64,000 nucleotides of DNA. It comes from Lytechinus pictus. Lineage: Eukaryota > Echinodermata > Echinoidea > Temnopleuroida > Toxopneustidae. Under the pieces are notes generated by a model. That model had not been told where the DNA came from, did not search any database, and saw only the letters and a program-made list of their open reading frames with translations. Of the stretch, positions 1-13,800 are shown piece after piece. The stretch lies in contig NC_087254.1 in assembly GCF_037042905.1 (NCBI RefSeq), forward strand, positions 23,537,103-23,601,102, read 5' to 3'. Every line of letters starts with the position of its first letter. The first letter of the stretch is position 1. The position numbers were made by a program, and so were the translations under genes.

Positions 1-2100
1 TTGGTGTGAAAATGAAGAATAATTCCATGAAATTATCAATCTTTGTGCAAGTCAAACCCCCATTTTTTTAAGTTTCTTTTCATGACCAATCTGAGCCAGG
101 ATAATTTTAGAAGATTTTTCCTATTTCAGATGAACCAGAATTAAGAGACAAATGATGGTGAATTATTTCCAGAGTCAGAAGTACATACTATTTTACTGAA
201 ATACCCAATTGTTAAGGGTAATTATTGCTGAAAAGTATGAAGATTATGAGTATTAACTTGTGGCTAGGAAACGGACATTCCTCATTCTACATTCCATTAT
301 AGAATCCAAGTACATGTAGTAGTCAGTTGGGTGACAGTACCTTTGAATTTGATTACAAGATGTAACAGAAGAATACATTATTATGTGGTCTTCCAGTTTG
401 AGAAGTGGTGACTGAAAAATAAATTTACTCTTGACTTTCCTAGATTGTGAGGTCTGTCTTTTGTTAATTTTTGAAATACTTTGAATCTCAGTACTTTCAC
501 GTAATTTGTTCTAGCAGAATGTAATGGAGTTAGACTTGAATGGGCCCATACTGATCGCCCTGCATCCCCATCCCCCCCCCCCCAAAAAAAAAAATTGCCA
601 GAAGGCCTTTTTATTGCCAAGTGAAGGATCCTAGTGCTCATTTTCCTTTGAATATTTCTGACCAGTGAGCAAAAGAGTCTGATCGAAATTACAATGGATG
701 GTTCATATAGAATATTTTATGGTAGCATATTTTAATGCTAAAGCTGGATTGAGGCATGTGACCAAAAAAGACTGGGAGTGAATCCAGTATTTCTGATGAA
801 AACGGCTGGACAGAGAACCTAGCACTAATGATGAGCATTTAATAATGTATCAAACTACTCGGCTTGCAATAAAGTTTAGCTGGTAAAGAGGTAGCGACAC
901 AGATTACCATGCAGAAAGACACCAGTCCAAGGTGGTAGGTCTGATTTCTTTTTTTCATATTTGTTGACACTGGCTTTTAATTTGTCAATAAAAGCATCTC
1001 TGGGTTTAATGTCGTTTGGTTTGCCTTAATCCAGCCGAGCCCCACAATATGCTACCATATTTTACCTCGTTTTCCATGATATGTGTAGTATTTCTATGGC
1101 TGTGCCTCAAATTGAAAACATTGCCCCTTCTGTTACAAGAAATTAAAATTAGTTCCTAGAAAATAAACATTTCCCATACTTTCAAACAGAGGAGCAAACA
1201 TATAAATACTACAAATACATCAGATTTTGTTTAAACAAAACAAACAATAATAAATACAAGTTTATTCACATTCTTTCATTATAAATAATGTTTTATAAAA
1301 TAGCATTGACTTTTAAGAATTTTTAACATGTTTAATAATTTAAAACATAAATATCAAATTTCAATTGGTGTTGAAATACAAAATTGCCATTCTCATAATA
1401 TATTTTTATATAACATGCATATATTCTTCCATGTATTCCTAAAAAGATCATCAACTGCGTCATTTAGATGGACTCAACTTCAAATGGCTTTGTTTATTTT
1501 GGGTGAGTAATAATCAAAAGCAACTGAGATTTAGATGTATGTAGTGCATATGATAGTATTATTTCAAGAATATTCAAATACATAAAAACAAAATATGACA
1601 AATCAAATATAATTATCCTGGATTTACATGTATTATAGTTTTCTCTAACATTGCATGTTACCCATGAAAAGAAACTTATCCAACTATTATGAATTGATTA
1701 TTTTAATAAATTTAATAACCCAGACATCATTAACCACTTTCAGGGGCAAACTGAATACATACCTTTATAAAAGTGATTTTTTTTTCATCAACATTTATTC
1801 ATTGATAGAATTTTTAACATGCTCTCTTTTTTATGCTCTGAAGCACCTTGAAAGTTCACTTTATAAATTAATTATTAATTTTATGAAGATTATCACAACT
1901 TTTTAAAGTATTTCATGCATGAACTTTAAGAAGAAAAAAATGTTAAAAAGCTAAGATTATTTTAGAAACAATAATATACATGTATTGCTAGAATGTAGGC
2001 AAGTGATTTCAAATACAATATAACAATTCACATTCATTGTAATCAACACCCATGAAATTTAGGTGCAGATAATTTACCAAAAGAAAGGATCATCAGTCCT
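1..2100. other. AT-rich non-coding flank, no supported gene
   Basis: No coding segment with splice signals could be supported here. There is an AATAAA hexamer near 987 followed within about 20 bases by a GT-rich stretch, as expected downstream of a cleavage site. The left part could therefore be the 3' untranslated end of a plus-strand gene lying outside the window. That is inference only. A mixed C/A homopolymer run sits at 573-593. Confidence 0.3.
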
Positions 2101-2281
2101 TCATAACGTCGCTTGTAACTTACTAAAAGCTTTGAGAAACACCATCAAGGAGACAGCAAAAGTGAAGACTATCTTTAAAGGCAGTATGTCACAACCACAT
2201 TGAATATCATCAGCTTGAGTTCGTAACTGCTCACGGAGTTCCTTGCTTTTTACCAAGAATGCAAGATTTTGTCCTTGTAGT
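2101..2281 (-). CDS. possible terminal coding exon with C-terminal membrane helix (orphan exon)
   Basis: Read on the minus strand, an acceptor-like TATTATTAG precedes 181 bases that stay open and end in TGA at 2103-2101. The translated tail has a charged, helix-prone stretch (KSKELREQLRTQADD), a CGC-like cysteine pair and then one hydrophobic segment (about 18 residues, ILPLKIVFTFAVSLMVFL) close to the C-terminus. That is the layout of a tail-anchored or single-pass membrane protein. I do not recognise the family and no partner exons were found between here and 4838. The phase does not fit splicing from the penultimate exon of the upstream PPPDE gene, which would give an early stop. It may be the last exon of a gene with distant exons, or a chance ORF. 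Confidence 0.35.
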
Positions 2282-2639
2282 CTAATAATATTCACCCAGT
2301 ATTGAAATTGATAATATACATGTCTAGTGGCGGGTCCAGGGGGGAAGGGAAGGGAAGGGGGGTGCTTATTAGTCCAGATTGGACATTGATAGAGGGAATA
2401 GCTAACTTTGCATCTATCAACACCCAATGATATATGCCTATGGGAAACCAGCCAGTGTATTCACTGTGCAAGAGAAATAACTGGACACCTATCTCTTGAA
2501 TAGTTAACAACTTTTATTGGTTGACAGCTTTTCAAGAAAGAAAATGTTGACTGATTCTACCTCCCTGGTCGGCAATTTTCGGGGTGAGCCCCCCCCCCCC
2601 CCCCCACATGACATTTATGTTACATTGTTACAGTGGAAA

Positions 2640-2920
2640 ACACTCCGTCCCTCGGATAGGACGTTAAATGGAGGCCCCGTGTAGAGGAGAATCACCACCT
2701 TTGCACGTTAAGAACCCACTGCACTATTCGAATAAGAGTAGGGGGAACCCCGGTGTAGTGGTCAACCTGCATTCCCCAACCAGTTATCGGGAGGAGAGAC
2801 CTGCGGGTCACAGTTCTGTGTGCGCGCCCTTGTAGGCGACCCAGATTGGCTGGCTCCTCCAATGCGCCTTTGAATGTCTTTGATATATGGCGCTATACAA
2901 ATGCTGTGCATCATCATCAT
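2640..2920 (+). repeat. short interspersed element with (CAT)n tail
   Basis: The segment carries the core CCCTCGGATAGGACGTTAA followed by a GCGCTATACAAATGC stretch and ends in CATCATCATCAT, the layout of a SINE or short LINE 3' part. A similar core (CCCTCGGAGAGGACCTTAA on the other strand) is found in the tRNA-headed element at 39340-39537, so the two share a central domain. No clear tRNA-like head is visible on the left. A 17-bp oligo-C run lies just upstream at about 2589-2606. Confidence 0.55.
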
Positions 2921-2924
2921 TTAT

Positions 2925-4280
2925 GAAATCCAGTCAATCGCTGTAATTGTAATTTTAGGTATCAATTTTCTACCATCATTTCCAGCTACATGTCTACTAC
3001 CTAACAAGATTCTACACTGCATGTAGAATCTTGATTGGTTACTGAATTTGTTGTGTATTGACAGATCGTTTTTCCTTTGATCATATTGCAAAATTGCCAT
3101 AAAAATACAATGAAAAATCACATTACAAGCAAACATTATCTTGGTTATTATCCCGCTGATGACCAAGCCTTCACATAATTATGCAGAATGGGGTTTTTGT
3201 GGAAAACACACAATAAACAACCAGTCTTTAACAGATTATTAAACAAAAAATTCAAACTAAATATGCACCATGAATTCAATATTCTTCATTATCATACATC
3301 AGGAAATTGGAAATATATCCAAATTATATTCCCCATTAATAATCAACAATACAAGTTGCAAACTGCTAGCTTTGATATACAGGAAAGTGCCACATAAAAT
3401 TATTTCATCATTCTTTTGATAAAATTAATTTCATGATAAAAACACAATTCTTGTTTTTTTTTTCCAAATGGGTAATTCTCATATTCTTCCTTCCATGATT
3501 TAAGTCCACCAAAATGATTTTAAAAAATCAATGGAGCTTGTTAGCTTTTGATAAAAAATGTACAAGATGCTTGACATTTAAAATGCAAAGTAATGGCTAT
3601 GAGCATGGATAACCATACAGTTATGACTCTTTAGAAATATGCAACCAAAATATTTCTTTAATATTAGAAAAATATGAATTAATTGACCTACGTATAAAAG
3701 TAATTGGCAGTTCTTTTCATAAATTGTCAATATTTTACATTTGACACCATGACAACTCGGGACGGAAATTTAATGAGTGATTTTAATATTTATTAACAAC
3801 TTGGGCTGTCAAGTGTATTTGTATTAGAATTGAAAATCACCATATAAAACATAATCTACATGGAAGAAATGTATGGCACTCCTCTTTTGGCATTCCATAA
3901 ATACAAAGTAGGAAATTATTTAAACTTGGTTCACTCACATATTGAGTATCCAACTCGAGGGGAAACAAACATTGCAGGATAAGTGTTGCTTCGCATCTTT
4001 CCAAACTGGATGGAAAAAAAGAAGAAACTGTAGACCTATTTTCACGGTCTGCAAAAAACTAATTGTGTGCTCTACGATGCCTTAACAACCGTTTAAAGCC
4101 ATTTTAATAGCAGCTTGCAATGAAAATCATGCTTAACATTGCATTCTTTCTTATCTTCCAGTTCTTTACCCAAATAATGGGGACTTTGGGGAATCCCCAA
4201 AATAGTAAGTAGATAGAGGCAAGTTTTGTTATGGTAAAAAGATATTTGATACAATTAAGAATCCATGTTTTATTGCTAAA
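2925..4280. other. AT-rich intergenic sequence, nothing assigned
   Basis: No ORF with coding character, RNA gene or clear repeat structure was found. It lies downstream of the minus-strand PPPDE gene and may include its 3' untranslated region. Confidence 0.3.
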
Positions 4281-4792
4281 GGGGAAGTCCACCCTGGAAT
4301 CAATTTGGATTTAATTAAAGCAGAAAAAAAAACCATTAATGAAGGTGTTTGTAAAAATCCAAAGTTATTGAGTATTAAAGTTTTACTACTGTGCAGCTCT
4401 CCCACATATCATTTAATCTAGTTTCCATACATCACAATAATTTAATGGTTCATGATTGAATATGTTTTTACTTCACTGAAGTCTCATTCTTTTTCAAATT
4501 CACAAGGTAACCAAACTCATCATTTTTCTGAAAAAACATGAAAGTCATGGTATTTACATGTGCCATCATAAAGTAATACTGACAATAACAATAATAATAC
4601 ACAACATTTATATAGCGCTACAATGTTTCTAAGCGCTGCATACTGTTACTCTATAGTATACTAATATTAAGTAAGTAATTTTGAAATCTAAACTGTTATT
4701 TTTCAATGGATTTTTTCCAAACCTTTGTTAACATGCTTTTATTATTTCCCTCCTTTAACTAAAATCAACTTGATATCAGGGTGAACTTCCCC
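4281..4792. mobile_element. foldback element with GGGGAAGTCCACCCTG termini
   Basis: The left end GGGGAAGTCCACCCTG is mirrored on the right by CAGGGTGAACTTCCCC, giving inverted termini on a 512-bp element. The interior contains a fragment reading ATTTATATAGCGCTACAATG, which matches the tail of the tRNA-type SINE family found at 12880 and 25680, so a SINE piece appears nested. It sits immediately beyond the stop codon of the PPPDE gene and may be carried in its 3' UTR. Confidence 0.55.
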
Positions 4793-4838
4793 ATTTACTC
4801 ATTTACGTGTTACATAACCAAAGTGACGCAACGGAGTA

Positions 4839-7800
4839 CTACTTTTCTTCAAGGAGAAGGCACATATCATAGATGACCTGGTTGATCCTATCAGAGAGCC
4901 CCACCCACTTGTCCGTGTTGAACCCCATCACGTTGGCAAGACACAGCACTTCTACATTTCCCATCAGACCATAGAGGGCAGATATACCATAGTAAACTAG
5001 AGTGGGAGAGAGGAGTAGAGATCGTAATGAGTAAGTTTATAAAGACCATGCGTGATTTTGTGTTCTACATACCGGTACAAACACTGAAAAACTAAGAGCA
5101 AGTTTTGCCAAAACAAAATGGTGTAACTTTTTAGGTTTTTAACTTCAACATTTTTAGTAAAATGTTGAATAAAATAACTTTGTAGAACTGTTCCCAGAAT
5201 TATTGGCTAACTTATGTCTCATCAGAGTTTACGGGTATACTTTCTATGCCATATTAAGAAATAATTTCAGCATACATGTATTTACCATAAAATTACAATT
5301 TTTCTTATGAATGATATCAAAAAATATATTTTTACAACAAATTTTGGGTGCAATTTTAAAAATGTTTTCAAATAAAATTTGGATGGATTTAAACAATTAA
5401 GCAATTGTTAAATTTAAACAATTTAGCAGAGATGAACACTGAACATTTGCAACTAAGTCAAGCAATGGATGATAAACAACTAAAAGTACATAAATATCCA
5501 CTAGAAGAAAAAAAAAGGTGCCCATATGTGGTTATCTGTGTTGGTAACAATTAGCGTATCTAATCTTCAACTGAGCTTTAATAATTTCATCTTGGTTTAT
5601 GCAAATTATGTAAAAACTAAATCAATGATATGGTAACAATAAACTTGCTGTTTTCAAAGACTTTCCTAAAAAAATATTTTTCACTGACACTCAAGTTTAG
5701 CTTTAAAGATTGCAGGGTTACATGTATTCTTTATTTCTTGGACTAGAATGTTACTCACTTGTTGGTTCTGAAAACTCCCCTGTAGATAGCACCTGTAGCA
5801 AAGCACTTCCAAACTCAACAGCGTTGTCATCTACAAGCTGAAAACAGTACGAAGATAAAAAAAAAATAACATACATGTTCACAATGTTGGTTTGTAATAG
5901 ATTACCTGATCATATTTTTAAATATCAATGCCAAAATTCTTAATATCAAATAATGTTAAGAATACTTTTTTTTATTTTCAATTCTCTACATTTTCTTAGT
6001 GACTTTTTAAAAAACATTTTGTAATGAGTACATACTTTCACTTTACATCCTTTTTGTTCCCATGACATTTCATGACATTTCTTTCAAACGTGTATAATAT
6101 CTAAATACTGACAAATTGTAATTGCATTTTATATTTGAAATATAAACTGAGCCTTTGAAATGTACAAATGGCCGATCTAGACATTGGACTGCGATTCTCT
6201 CTTAACAAACCTTTAATTGGCTTTATTTCGAAACAAAGATCATAAAACCTTGGATTTTCCATCGATTGTCATCTGTGGTTTAGCAGTCTGGTTATTTTTT
6301 TTCTCAAAATCAATGCGAAATATACAGTTTTATATATAAGTACAAGTATATACAGTAATAATATATGTGTAATTGTTAAAGGACAAGTCCATCTCAACAA
6401 AAAGTTAATTTGAATAAGAAGAGAAAAATCCAACAAGCATATCACTGAAAATTTCATCAAAATCGGATGTAAAATAAGAAAGTTATGACATTTTAAAGTT
6501 TCGCTTAATTTCACAAAACAGTTATATGCACATCCTGATCGGTATGTAAATGAGGAAACTGATCACGTCATCCACTCACTATTTCTTTTGTATTTTAATA
6601 TATGAAATATTCTAATTTTCTCCTCATTGTCAAGTGAAACAACGATTAATTCCTCCCTGAACATGTGGAATTAGCATTGTTTAATCCTATATGGTTCAGT
6701 CAAGTTGGTCCTTATTGTCAAATCTGTAAATATTGAAATATTGTATAATTCAAACAATAGAAAACATAAGAAATAGTGAGTGATGGACATCATCGACTGA
6801 CTCATTTGCATGTCACTGAGTTGTGCATATTACTGTTTTGTGAAAAATAAGCGAAACTTTGAAATGCCATAACTTTCTTATCTTACATCCGATTTTGATG
6901 AAGTTTTCAACCTTATGCTTGTTTGATTTTTCTCTAAATATTCAAATCAACATTTTTCTGGGGTGGACTTGACCTTTAATAAGTTATAAACAAATCATAC
7001 ACACAGCCAAGCCAGATTGACTAGGATTGAATTCAATAAGACACAAAGAAAAAAAAATGCCTTTCAGTCCAACCAAATCTAAATATACCTTGTGCCTTGC
7101 AAAGTTATAGACAAGAGACGCTGCTGCCTCACATAGTTGATCAGATCCACTCAATAACAGGGCTATGACGATGGCCTTGATGGTCTTCATGTTAGACGTT
7201 GACGTACCACTAGAGGGGGCTTTCCATTCTCTCTCTGATATGAGCCAGGCATATCCCTGTCTACTGGAACACAGATTACATAGCTGAAATAGAGTAAAAA
7301 AATCATTTTCAAGATTCATTTCTACTTTTTTATTTTCATTGATTCTTTGGCTAATTTAATCTCCATTTTTCAAAATTCTATCTTATCATGAGATTAATTA
7401 CAAATATGAAATCTGCAAAGAGGGCTGAGGAATCCTATTTTAATTAATTAACCACTGTACACATGACATGGGACCATTTTGTCATATGCAAATTGGGAAG
7501 CATTTGCATGGCATGACAGTAGCTTGAAAAAAAAAAACCACATGAATACCTGGGCCCTATTTTACAAATAATTTCAATGAATTAAAATCAAAGTCAATTT
7601 GCAATTGATCTAAATTTGCGTAGTTTAGGTTTTGTGTAAAGAATTTTTTATCAATTGCAATTTGAGTTTGATATTAATTTATCAAAATCTTTGTAAGATG
7701 GGGCCCTGGTGTCCTATTGCATATAATATAGGCCTGTCTGTGAGTGTGTAAATTAAAAAATGTGTGATTTTGTTTAATTTGGCTTGGCACAGAAAATTGA

Positions 7801-10800
7801 TCACATAAAAATGTTCACTTTTTTGTGACACAACACTTACCAAATGCATGACTTCAACCTGGACCTTCTGGGGCTGGCTCTCGGCCGTGCTCACAAAGTC
7901 AATGATAGTTCTGTCCTCGTTGGTACAGAGAAGACCAACCACATCTTCCCTGAGAAAGGCTAGTTGAAGGAGCTGTAGCAGTGGAACTAGGACCACAGGG
8001 GGTAGATCGGTCCTACCAAGTAACTTTCCTGGTGAAATGAGGGGTGGAGGAATTAAATCTTGAATGCATTTTATAATTTCTACCGTTTCAAAATAGCACT
8101 TACATTATTGGCAGGATCAGAATAGTACAGTGGAAATATTCTTCGGAACATTACATGAATCATCGACAAGTACAATATTGGCCCTAATGTGTGGAAAACT
8201 TCTGGTATCCCATAAAGAAAAGCCATCCATTATAATCTTCATTATCTTAATGATCATTATTGATGAGGCGGTGAAATACGGCATGATATTGCACAAGTTA
8301 TCAAACATATGGTATAAACCTAATAGAAATTGTCAGATTTTGGCATGTTGACAAGAAAGGCAAAGGCAAAATGCATCCATGAAAACATGTGTCCATTCCC
8401 CGTTATCCACAGCATAACAGTCCTTGGACATATATTATTCATATATTGTATTAGAACAGCAACAGACACATTGGTTGGGCACAAATCACTATTTGACAAC
8501 ATGTGGTAAATCACTGACCTATGACCAGGAAGTAGTCTGGTTTGACGGGAGGTAGAGTCTTGTCCCAGTCATCATCAAGGAGACTGTCGCTAGGTGCTTG
8601 GAAGGCATCTTTCATCTGGTCTAATATCAGCATCTCATCTGCTGTCAAGATACTCTGTGGAAGATGCTGTTTGATGCTGCTGGCAAAGGCTGCTGGCTAA
8701 ATTAAAAATTGATAAAAATGCAAACAGTTCAAGGATAATAACCCTACCGATTCCCAAATCATTATAATACAAAAACATCAATAGAACCATAATCTGGTCA
8801 TGAAGCGCCCAACATATACACATAGTATACTGGGTGAGTAAAGAAAAACTTGACACCTCACAAATTCCAAATTCAAGGAAAAATATGTCATGAACACATA
8901 ATTGCTATATATGGCCTGAAAGAGTAAGTTCTCCCAAATAAGTGGATACCATATTTATGAGGTATTGGTTAACGCTTGGATGATCAGAGGGTATCCTTAG
9001 CAGTGATGTAAATTTTAATTTGTGCCAAAGTAAGGCATAACTACAATGAATGAATCCAGACGTCAATTATGTGATACTCCTACAAGGGTTGCATTTTCAG
9101 TAATATACATAATTATTATTAAATAAACACTTTTTAGTGTCAATTGTCAAGTTAATTTCATAGAAAAGGTATTTGCAAATATGTTTACCAACTCATGTAG
9201 GATTATAACATTATTGGCATCTGGGTTTCATTCATTGCAGCCATGCCTTATTTTGGCGCAAAACAAGATTTACATCCCTGCAAAGAATACTTACTAATCA
9301 TCCAAGCATGATATATCAAATCATTTGGGAGAAGATACTCTTTCCAGCCATATATGACGATTATGTATTCATGATAAATTTGTTTCTAAAATTGGAGATT
9401 TGTGAGGTGTCAAGTTTTTTTTACTCACCTGGTAATCCCTTAAAAGATTATTATTACCCTGATCAATTTATTAATTCAATCAGTCTTGCCTCCATATAAT
9501 GTAATACATTCACCACACCCTGAGAATTAAAGGTATTGTTTAACTTTGTGAGCAGCCGATTTAAAAAATTCTCAAACCAAGATGAAACATGTGTACAAGT
9601 GCATGTATTAGAACTAATAAACCCTGAAAACAACCATTATTGAGAATGAAAAGCTAAAACTACAGGACAAACCCCGATTTTGTAAATAGGCGTCTTATAG
9701 ACGCCTAAATAGTACACATAAGTGTATGGGATGAAATTAAGATGGTGTTTTCGGTCACTTTATATTTCAATTTTTGAAGCACTAAATAATTATTTTCGAA
9801 CGCAATTTTTTCTGGGCTTCATTTTTGTAACATATTACAGACACAGGTGACAAGTGTGACCTTCTAGCTCAGATTTTTAAAAAGTCAAACAAATGTTAAC
9901 CAATCACTTTAATGTGTGAGGCCCTTACAATGCTTTGCATATGTGACATTAGCATCCTTCTGGTACCCATTTAAAACCTGTAAGAAAGCTTGTTGCGTGA
10001 AGAGGTCTGAACACACAACCCTGTGATTAAAAGACAAGAGTCAGGACTCCTACATCACCAAACCACCATACTCCTGTAATAACATTAATACCAATAATTC
10101 TCAATCCAACATTCGAGTGTCACCCTGATCATCAATTCAATAGGAAGAAAGGAATGGAATAATCAGTAAAAAGAAATAGACGAATTAGAAGAATCAGACA
10201 AATAAAAGTCTAGGTTTTTTGCATCTGAAAAACAAGTGATGTCAAAGTATGAGATTATATCTTATAATCACTATGAAAGTGCAAGAAAAAAACCCATCAT
10301 TCCCTGGTTTCTTGTTCATGAATCTATAATATTTCAATGACTTACATCACCATCTCTGAAAAGACAAAGCCTTGTGACTGATCTCGATTGCCTTCTTTCC
10401 CTTAACTTCTGCAGGAAAAGGTCATCTTCTTCATCGCTGCCATTAGAGGGCGCTGCAGGGGTTTCTTTGGGTTTACTGCCTTCTGAAGGCTTTTCTGTTG
10501 TTTCTGTAATTTAATCACAGTATTTCATTATCAATACATGCAGACAAAATATCAACCTACATGTAGCTTTAGAAGACAAACACAACTATTAACAGCAGTA
10601 CTTGAAGATTTTTTTTTCAAATTCTTCTAGCCTAAAGTTTAAACTTCTTCCTAATAAAATACCCAGTCAAGTATAGAACATTAGATAGATGTGCATGTAG
10701 TATATTCTGGGGGGGGGGGGGGGGAGGGGTTGTCACAGGAATCTTATTTACAATCAATTATAAATGTCAGTTGCAAATTTGCAAGTGATAGATCAATTTT

Positions 10801-13800
10801 AACAACATAGCAAATCAATTCACACATACTGCTTCAAGATGCAGGCCAGCAATCAATATTAAATTTGCGATTAATTGAAACCCTTTTGATTGATGCTTAA
10901 ATTGGATATTGACTCAAATTTGATTGCCAATTTTCTTGCCATACCCCTATTAGCCCTAGAATAAAAACAACTTTTTATTTCTACCAGTATGAACCCAAAG
11001 TGCTAGAGTTTGCACTTTACCTTTGGTGCTTGTGGATGTTGAGACAGGCTTTGTGGTTGCTGGAGATTGTTGACCGGTCCCACTGGCTTGGGCATCAAAG
11101 ATGGATGGACCCTCGGAATCAGGTCGGTTACCTGTAGGATTGTAGGCTAGAGCATCTATGAGAGGCTTCATTGCTTGACCTATGGGTCTAGAAGAGATAT
11201 AGAGGGATATAACCAACTTTTTGATTTTCACATTGACCAAGCGGATGGCTATGTTAGCACATCATGACAGTTGGCAGAGTAAATCCACACAAGACATTGT
11301 GTGTGCCTCTGAATAGTTACCATAATAGCAAAGTTACTCATATCTGAAGATTTTTTTAATGAAACAGTCCCCATGAAGTAGTATAAGGACCATGGCATCA
11401 ATAGCAGATTACCTCTTAATTTCAAAGTTGTCTATTGCAACAGAAAAGATGAAGCACACTGAGCTTCGCTTCTGGCAAATTTAGCATTAAGCTGAATACT
11501 AAAGCCCACAATCGCACACTTATATTCCCACAACATATAGAGAATAAACTTCTTACATACAACAAACACCTTTCAAGTTGTACTTTGAATGGAACGGTAC
11601 CAAACATATCACACCTGACAATAACACTTCTAAATAAGAATGCTAGTCCCATCATGACTAGGTGATCCTGGTTAGATTGCAGTCACTTTATCTTGGACAA
11701 AATTAATTATTGAATAGCAGGACTTACGTGTTAAGTACTTCCTGTGGTAAATCTGTGATGTATGATGGGATAGGGTTGCCAGTAAGGAACTGGGCCACCT
11801 CGTTGCTGAAGTTATTGCAGTTGTGATTAAAGAGGTTGTATGTATCTCCTCTGGGAGTATAAAAAGGAAAAAAAATGGGTAAAGGATTTTAGAAAAATAT
11901 CAAAGATGTTGAAGAAAGGGAACATTGATAAGTGAATGAATAAAAATTTCATAATAAATGAAGTAGAAAATAAGCACGACAACAAATAAAATAACCACAA
12001 AAAATGCAAATAATCTGAACAATAATACTGATAGTAATAATAATCAAAAGAATAATGACAAGGATATCTAAAAGAACTACTACTACTACTACTTATAATG
12101 ATAATAACAATAATAATAATAATATTACTTCTTTTACTACTTAATGTGCTAATACAATGACTATTACAACAGCAGCAACAATAATAGTAATGATCACTAT
12201 CAAAATGGTAAGTAACGATAATGATAATGATGATGACATTCAAGATAATAACACAAAGATGAATATTATTGGCCTAGCAGTAAGATAATGAGTACGCCAA
12301 AGAGTCATACTAGAATAGACTTTAATTTTTTTTTATTGATAAACCTAAGGCATAAAAAATCATTTCAATTATCACTATGATCCTATTTAATCTTGTCACC
12401 TTTTGAATGATCAATATCGTCATAATCATCACAATTTTTCAAATTTTCCACTAAAAATTATCCTTTCGTCTATCTTTTTTCTCATTGTCATACATACTTA
12501 TTGCACTGTTTGTCTGGTTTTCCTTCCCCTTTCCTTTTGAGGCCTTTATCAATATCAAGCTCTAAGCTTAAGATGAAGGTCTCCCACATTTCAAAATGTA
12601 TTATGTCGATATATGTATATATATAATTTTTTTCCCTGCTATTTGTTTAAATAATAAAAAAAGAAATTTATCAGGTATAAATATATTTCAATTAGATTAT
12701 TAAAATGTATATATGCATATGTTATTCATTATGTCAATTGCTTATTGTTATGTTATGCTAAGAAAAAAAATTACACTTATATATACTTTTTGTTATTGGA
12801 ATGTGGAAATAAATAAATCAAATCAAATCAAATACTTATCAATCAAAAAATAATTATCAAGACCAATGTCATCATTATTTAATAATAATAATAATAAAAA
12901 TAAAATAATAATGATAATAACAATAATAATAATGATATGCAACATTCATATAGGAATTAACACAATGTTTCTCAGCACTGCATATTATTACCCTGGCTTT
13001 AGCAAGGCTAGTACTCTTATCGAAAGCTCAAGCATTCAAGGAATTTCTTCCTTCCAGGTACCCATTTACTACACCTAGATGGAGAGTGGCAAATGTAGAT
13101 AAAGGCCTTGCCAAAGGATGTGGGTGCTGTGGTGGGATTTGAACCCCGCACCTTGTGGTTCAGACTTATCCACTGACCCACAACACATTATCATTTCCAT
13201 CATTAATATCACCAGTATCATCATCATAGCCATCAGTAGTAACAATAGTAACGTTATCATCAGACTTAAATTTGCAACACTGCTGTTTCACTTGTAATAT
13301 GCAGTCTTTATCTATGTACTGGGGCCTGTTTCGTAAAGAGTTACAATTGTTGTAACGTTGCCATTATGGCAAATACCATGGCAACAGGGCTCAGCAGCCA
13401 ATCAAAATCAAGGTAACCATGGTAGTTGCCATTATGGCAATGTTACAACAGTTGTAACTCTTTATGAAACGAGCCCCAGGATAACAAAAATATTTTTCTT
13501 ATTTACCCAAATGCAGACATTCCCATCTCCCCTAGGTATTCTAAGAAAAGTGAGTAGGAGACTTGTGTGGATCCTATCTTGTGCACTTGTGTTGGCTGTC
13601 CTAAGATGGTTCCACTCTGCAATAAAATCAATTAAGTTTAATTCATTTTTTTTTACTATCCATGATCCATCAACAATTTCATTCTTTGCAGCAGTAGTTG
13701 AAGGTGAAATTAAGTTTAATGCATAAATATTTATTGCAAATGAACTCTTCCCTTTTCATTCAAGTATTGGTTTACTAAATTGGTTGCAATTTATAAGGTA

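Noticed and set aside
13358-13726. 122-residue plus-strand frame
   Set aside because: It is the opposite strand of PPPDE exon 3 and of the foldback beside it.
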